Source of the DNA: JAWWPG01 sp038254365
GTDB lineage: Bacteria > Actinomycetota > Actinomycetes > Propionibacteriales > Nocardioidaceae
Direction of reading: 5' to 3'
Length of the DNA: 64,000 nt
Assembly: GCA_038254365.1 (NCBI GenBank)
Contig: JBBSGI010000008.1
Span: 1-64,000 of the forward strand
This document shows, in pieces, positions 63,557 through 64,000 of this stretch. Under the pieces are notes generated by a model. It searched no databases and had not been told where the DNA came from. It saw only the letters and a program-made list of their open reading frames with translations. How positions within the stretch are numbered: position 1 is the first letter of the stretch; each line of letters opens with the position of its first letter. The translations under genes and the position numbers were made by a program.

Positions 63557-64000
63557 ACCAGACCGGACCGCCGCCCGTGCCGTACCGCCTGACCGAGGGT
63601 GGGGAGGTCGACCCCATCCTGGTGGAGGTTGTTGCGGGCTACCTGCGGTCGGTCGAGATGGAGGTCGAGACCGCGATCGGACGTACCTCCCGCTCACCGA
63701 TGATTCGCGACGCACACGACTACCGCGCGGGTATCCACGATCGGCACCTCCGCAAGCTCACCGGGCGCTCCTACTCCGCCCTGGTGCACCCGGTCGCCCG
63801 AGACTACCCCTTGGACACAATGCGTCCCGGCGACGTCTTCTTCCACAACGACGTCTACCTGTCGGAGGGTGGCATCGGTCATCTTCCGGACCTGTGTGTC
63901 ACCGCTCCCGTCTTCCACGACGGCGGTGCAGGCCCGGAGGTTGTGGGGTTCGTGCAGGCGTTCGGACACCACGACGACATCGGCGGGTCGGTGCCCGGGT
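63553..64000 (+). CDS. hyuB: Hydantoinase/oxoprolinase subunit B, N-terminal part (runs off the window)
   Basis: 149 codons are present from GTG 63553 to the window end, no stop reached. DPILVEVVAGYLRSVEMEVE, AIGRTSRSPMIRDAHDYRAG, MRPGDVFFHNDVYLSEGGIG, HLPDLCVTAPVF and VQAFGHHDDIGG match HyuB/Hydantoinase_B, where the His/Asp segments form the active site. It completes the HyuAB pair. Confidence 0.93.
   Translation, partial: MNQTGPPPVPYRLTEGGEVDPILVEVVAGYLRSVEMEVETAIGRTSRSPMIRDAHDYRAGIHDRHLRKLTGRSYSALVHPVARDYPLDTMRPGDVFFHNDVYLSEGGIGHLPDLCVTAPVFHDGGAGPEVVGFVQAFGHHDDIGGSVPG

Overview
This is a high-GC, densely coded chromosomal segment of an actinobacterium. The gene order rarA / small membrane proteins / alaS / ruvX / mltG / aroE / aroC / aroK / aroB / efp / nusB / pyrR-B-C-carA-carB-pyrD-pyrF / mihF / gmk / rpoZ / coaBC / metK / priA / def / fmt / rsmB / rpe / rib is the conserved actinobacterial backbone. 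GTG/TTG starts, ATGA or GTGA start-stop overlaps, an actinobacterial-type integration host factor, a Walker-less PriA and a DUF222/HNH (13E12-type) remnant agree with this. The flavour is Nocardioidaceae/Propionibacteriales-like, but that is inference without a database search.

Layout. 1-3.4 kb: the end of a peptide-type ABC importer operon (binding-protein tail, one permease, two ATPases). 3.5-18.5 kb: recombination, alanyl-tRNA synthetase, cell-wall and shikimate genes, EF-P and NusB, with a predicted bicovalent FAD oxidoreductase and a prepilin peptidase inserted between aroE and aroC, and a repeat-rich membrane-anchored protein with an L7/L12-CTD-like end on the opposite strand. 18.5-21.5 kb: an accessory patch with a decayed DUF222/HNH gene, a frameshifted DinB/DUF664 gene and a NUDIX hydrolase. 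21.5-32.4 kb: the de novo pyrimidine operon behind a PyrR-type RNA element; it carries a normal class 2 dihydroorotate dehydrogenase plus a PyrK and a class 1B-like PyrD homologue that has lost its catalytic loop. 32.4-43.3 kb: CPBP protease, mihF-gmk-rpoZ-coaBC-metK-priA, a frameshifted def, fmt, rsmB and rpe. 43.3-44.3 kb: a broken secreted S53-type peptidase. 44.3-49.1 kb: a complete riboflavin operon (ribD-ribE-ribM-ribBA-ribH) behind an FMN riboswitch.

49-64 kb is the most interesting part. A leftward operon encodes the FdrA / DUF1116 / DUF2877 trio, homologous to the E. coli complex now assigned to oxamate carbamoyl transfer. It diverges, across a short spacer with a 14-bp palindrome, from a rightward set encoding a UraA-type NCS2 permease and a three-subunit molybdenum hydroxylase of the xanthine/form-II CODH family. 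After an AbiEi/DUF559-type gene bracketed by two ~75-bp palindromic direct repeats come a CoxG-like membrane anchor, a nitrilase-superfamily amidase and ATP-dependent hydantoinase/oxoprolinase subunits HyuA and HyuB (cut by the window end). Together this reads as a candidate import-hydroxylate-ring-open-decarbamoylate route for an N-heterocycle (uracil, purine or hydantoin-like); the substrate is a hypothesis.

Four genes in the window carry apparent frameshifts (DUF222/HNH, DinB, def, S53 peptidase). Some may be real decay; the one in def may be a sequencing error.
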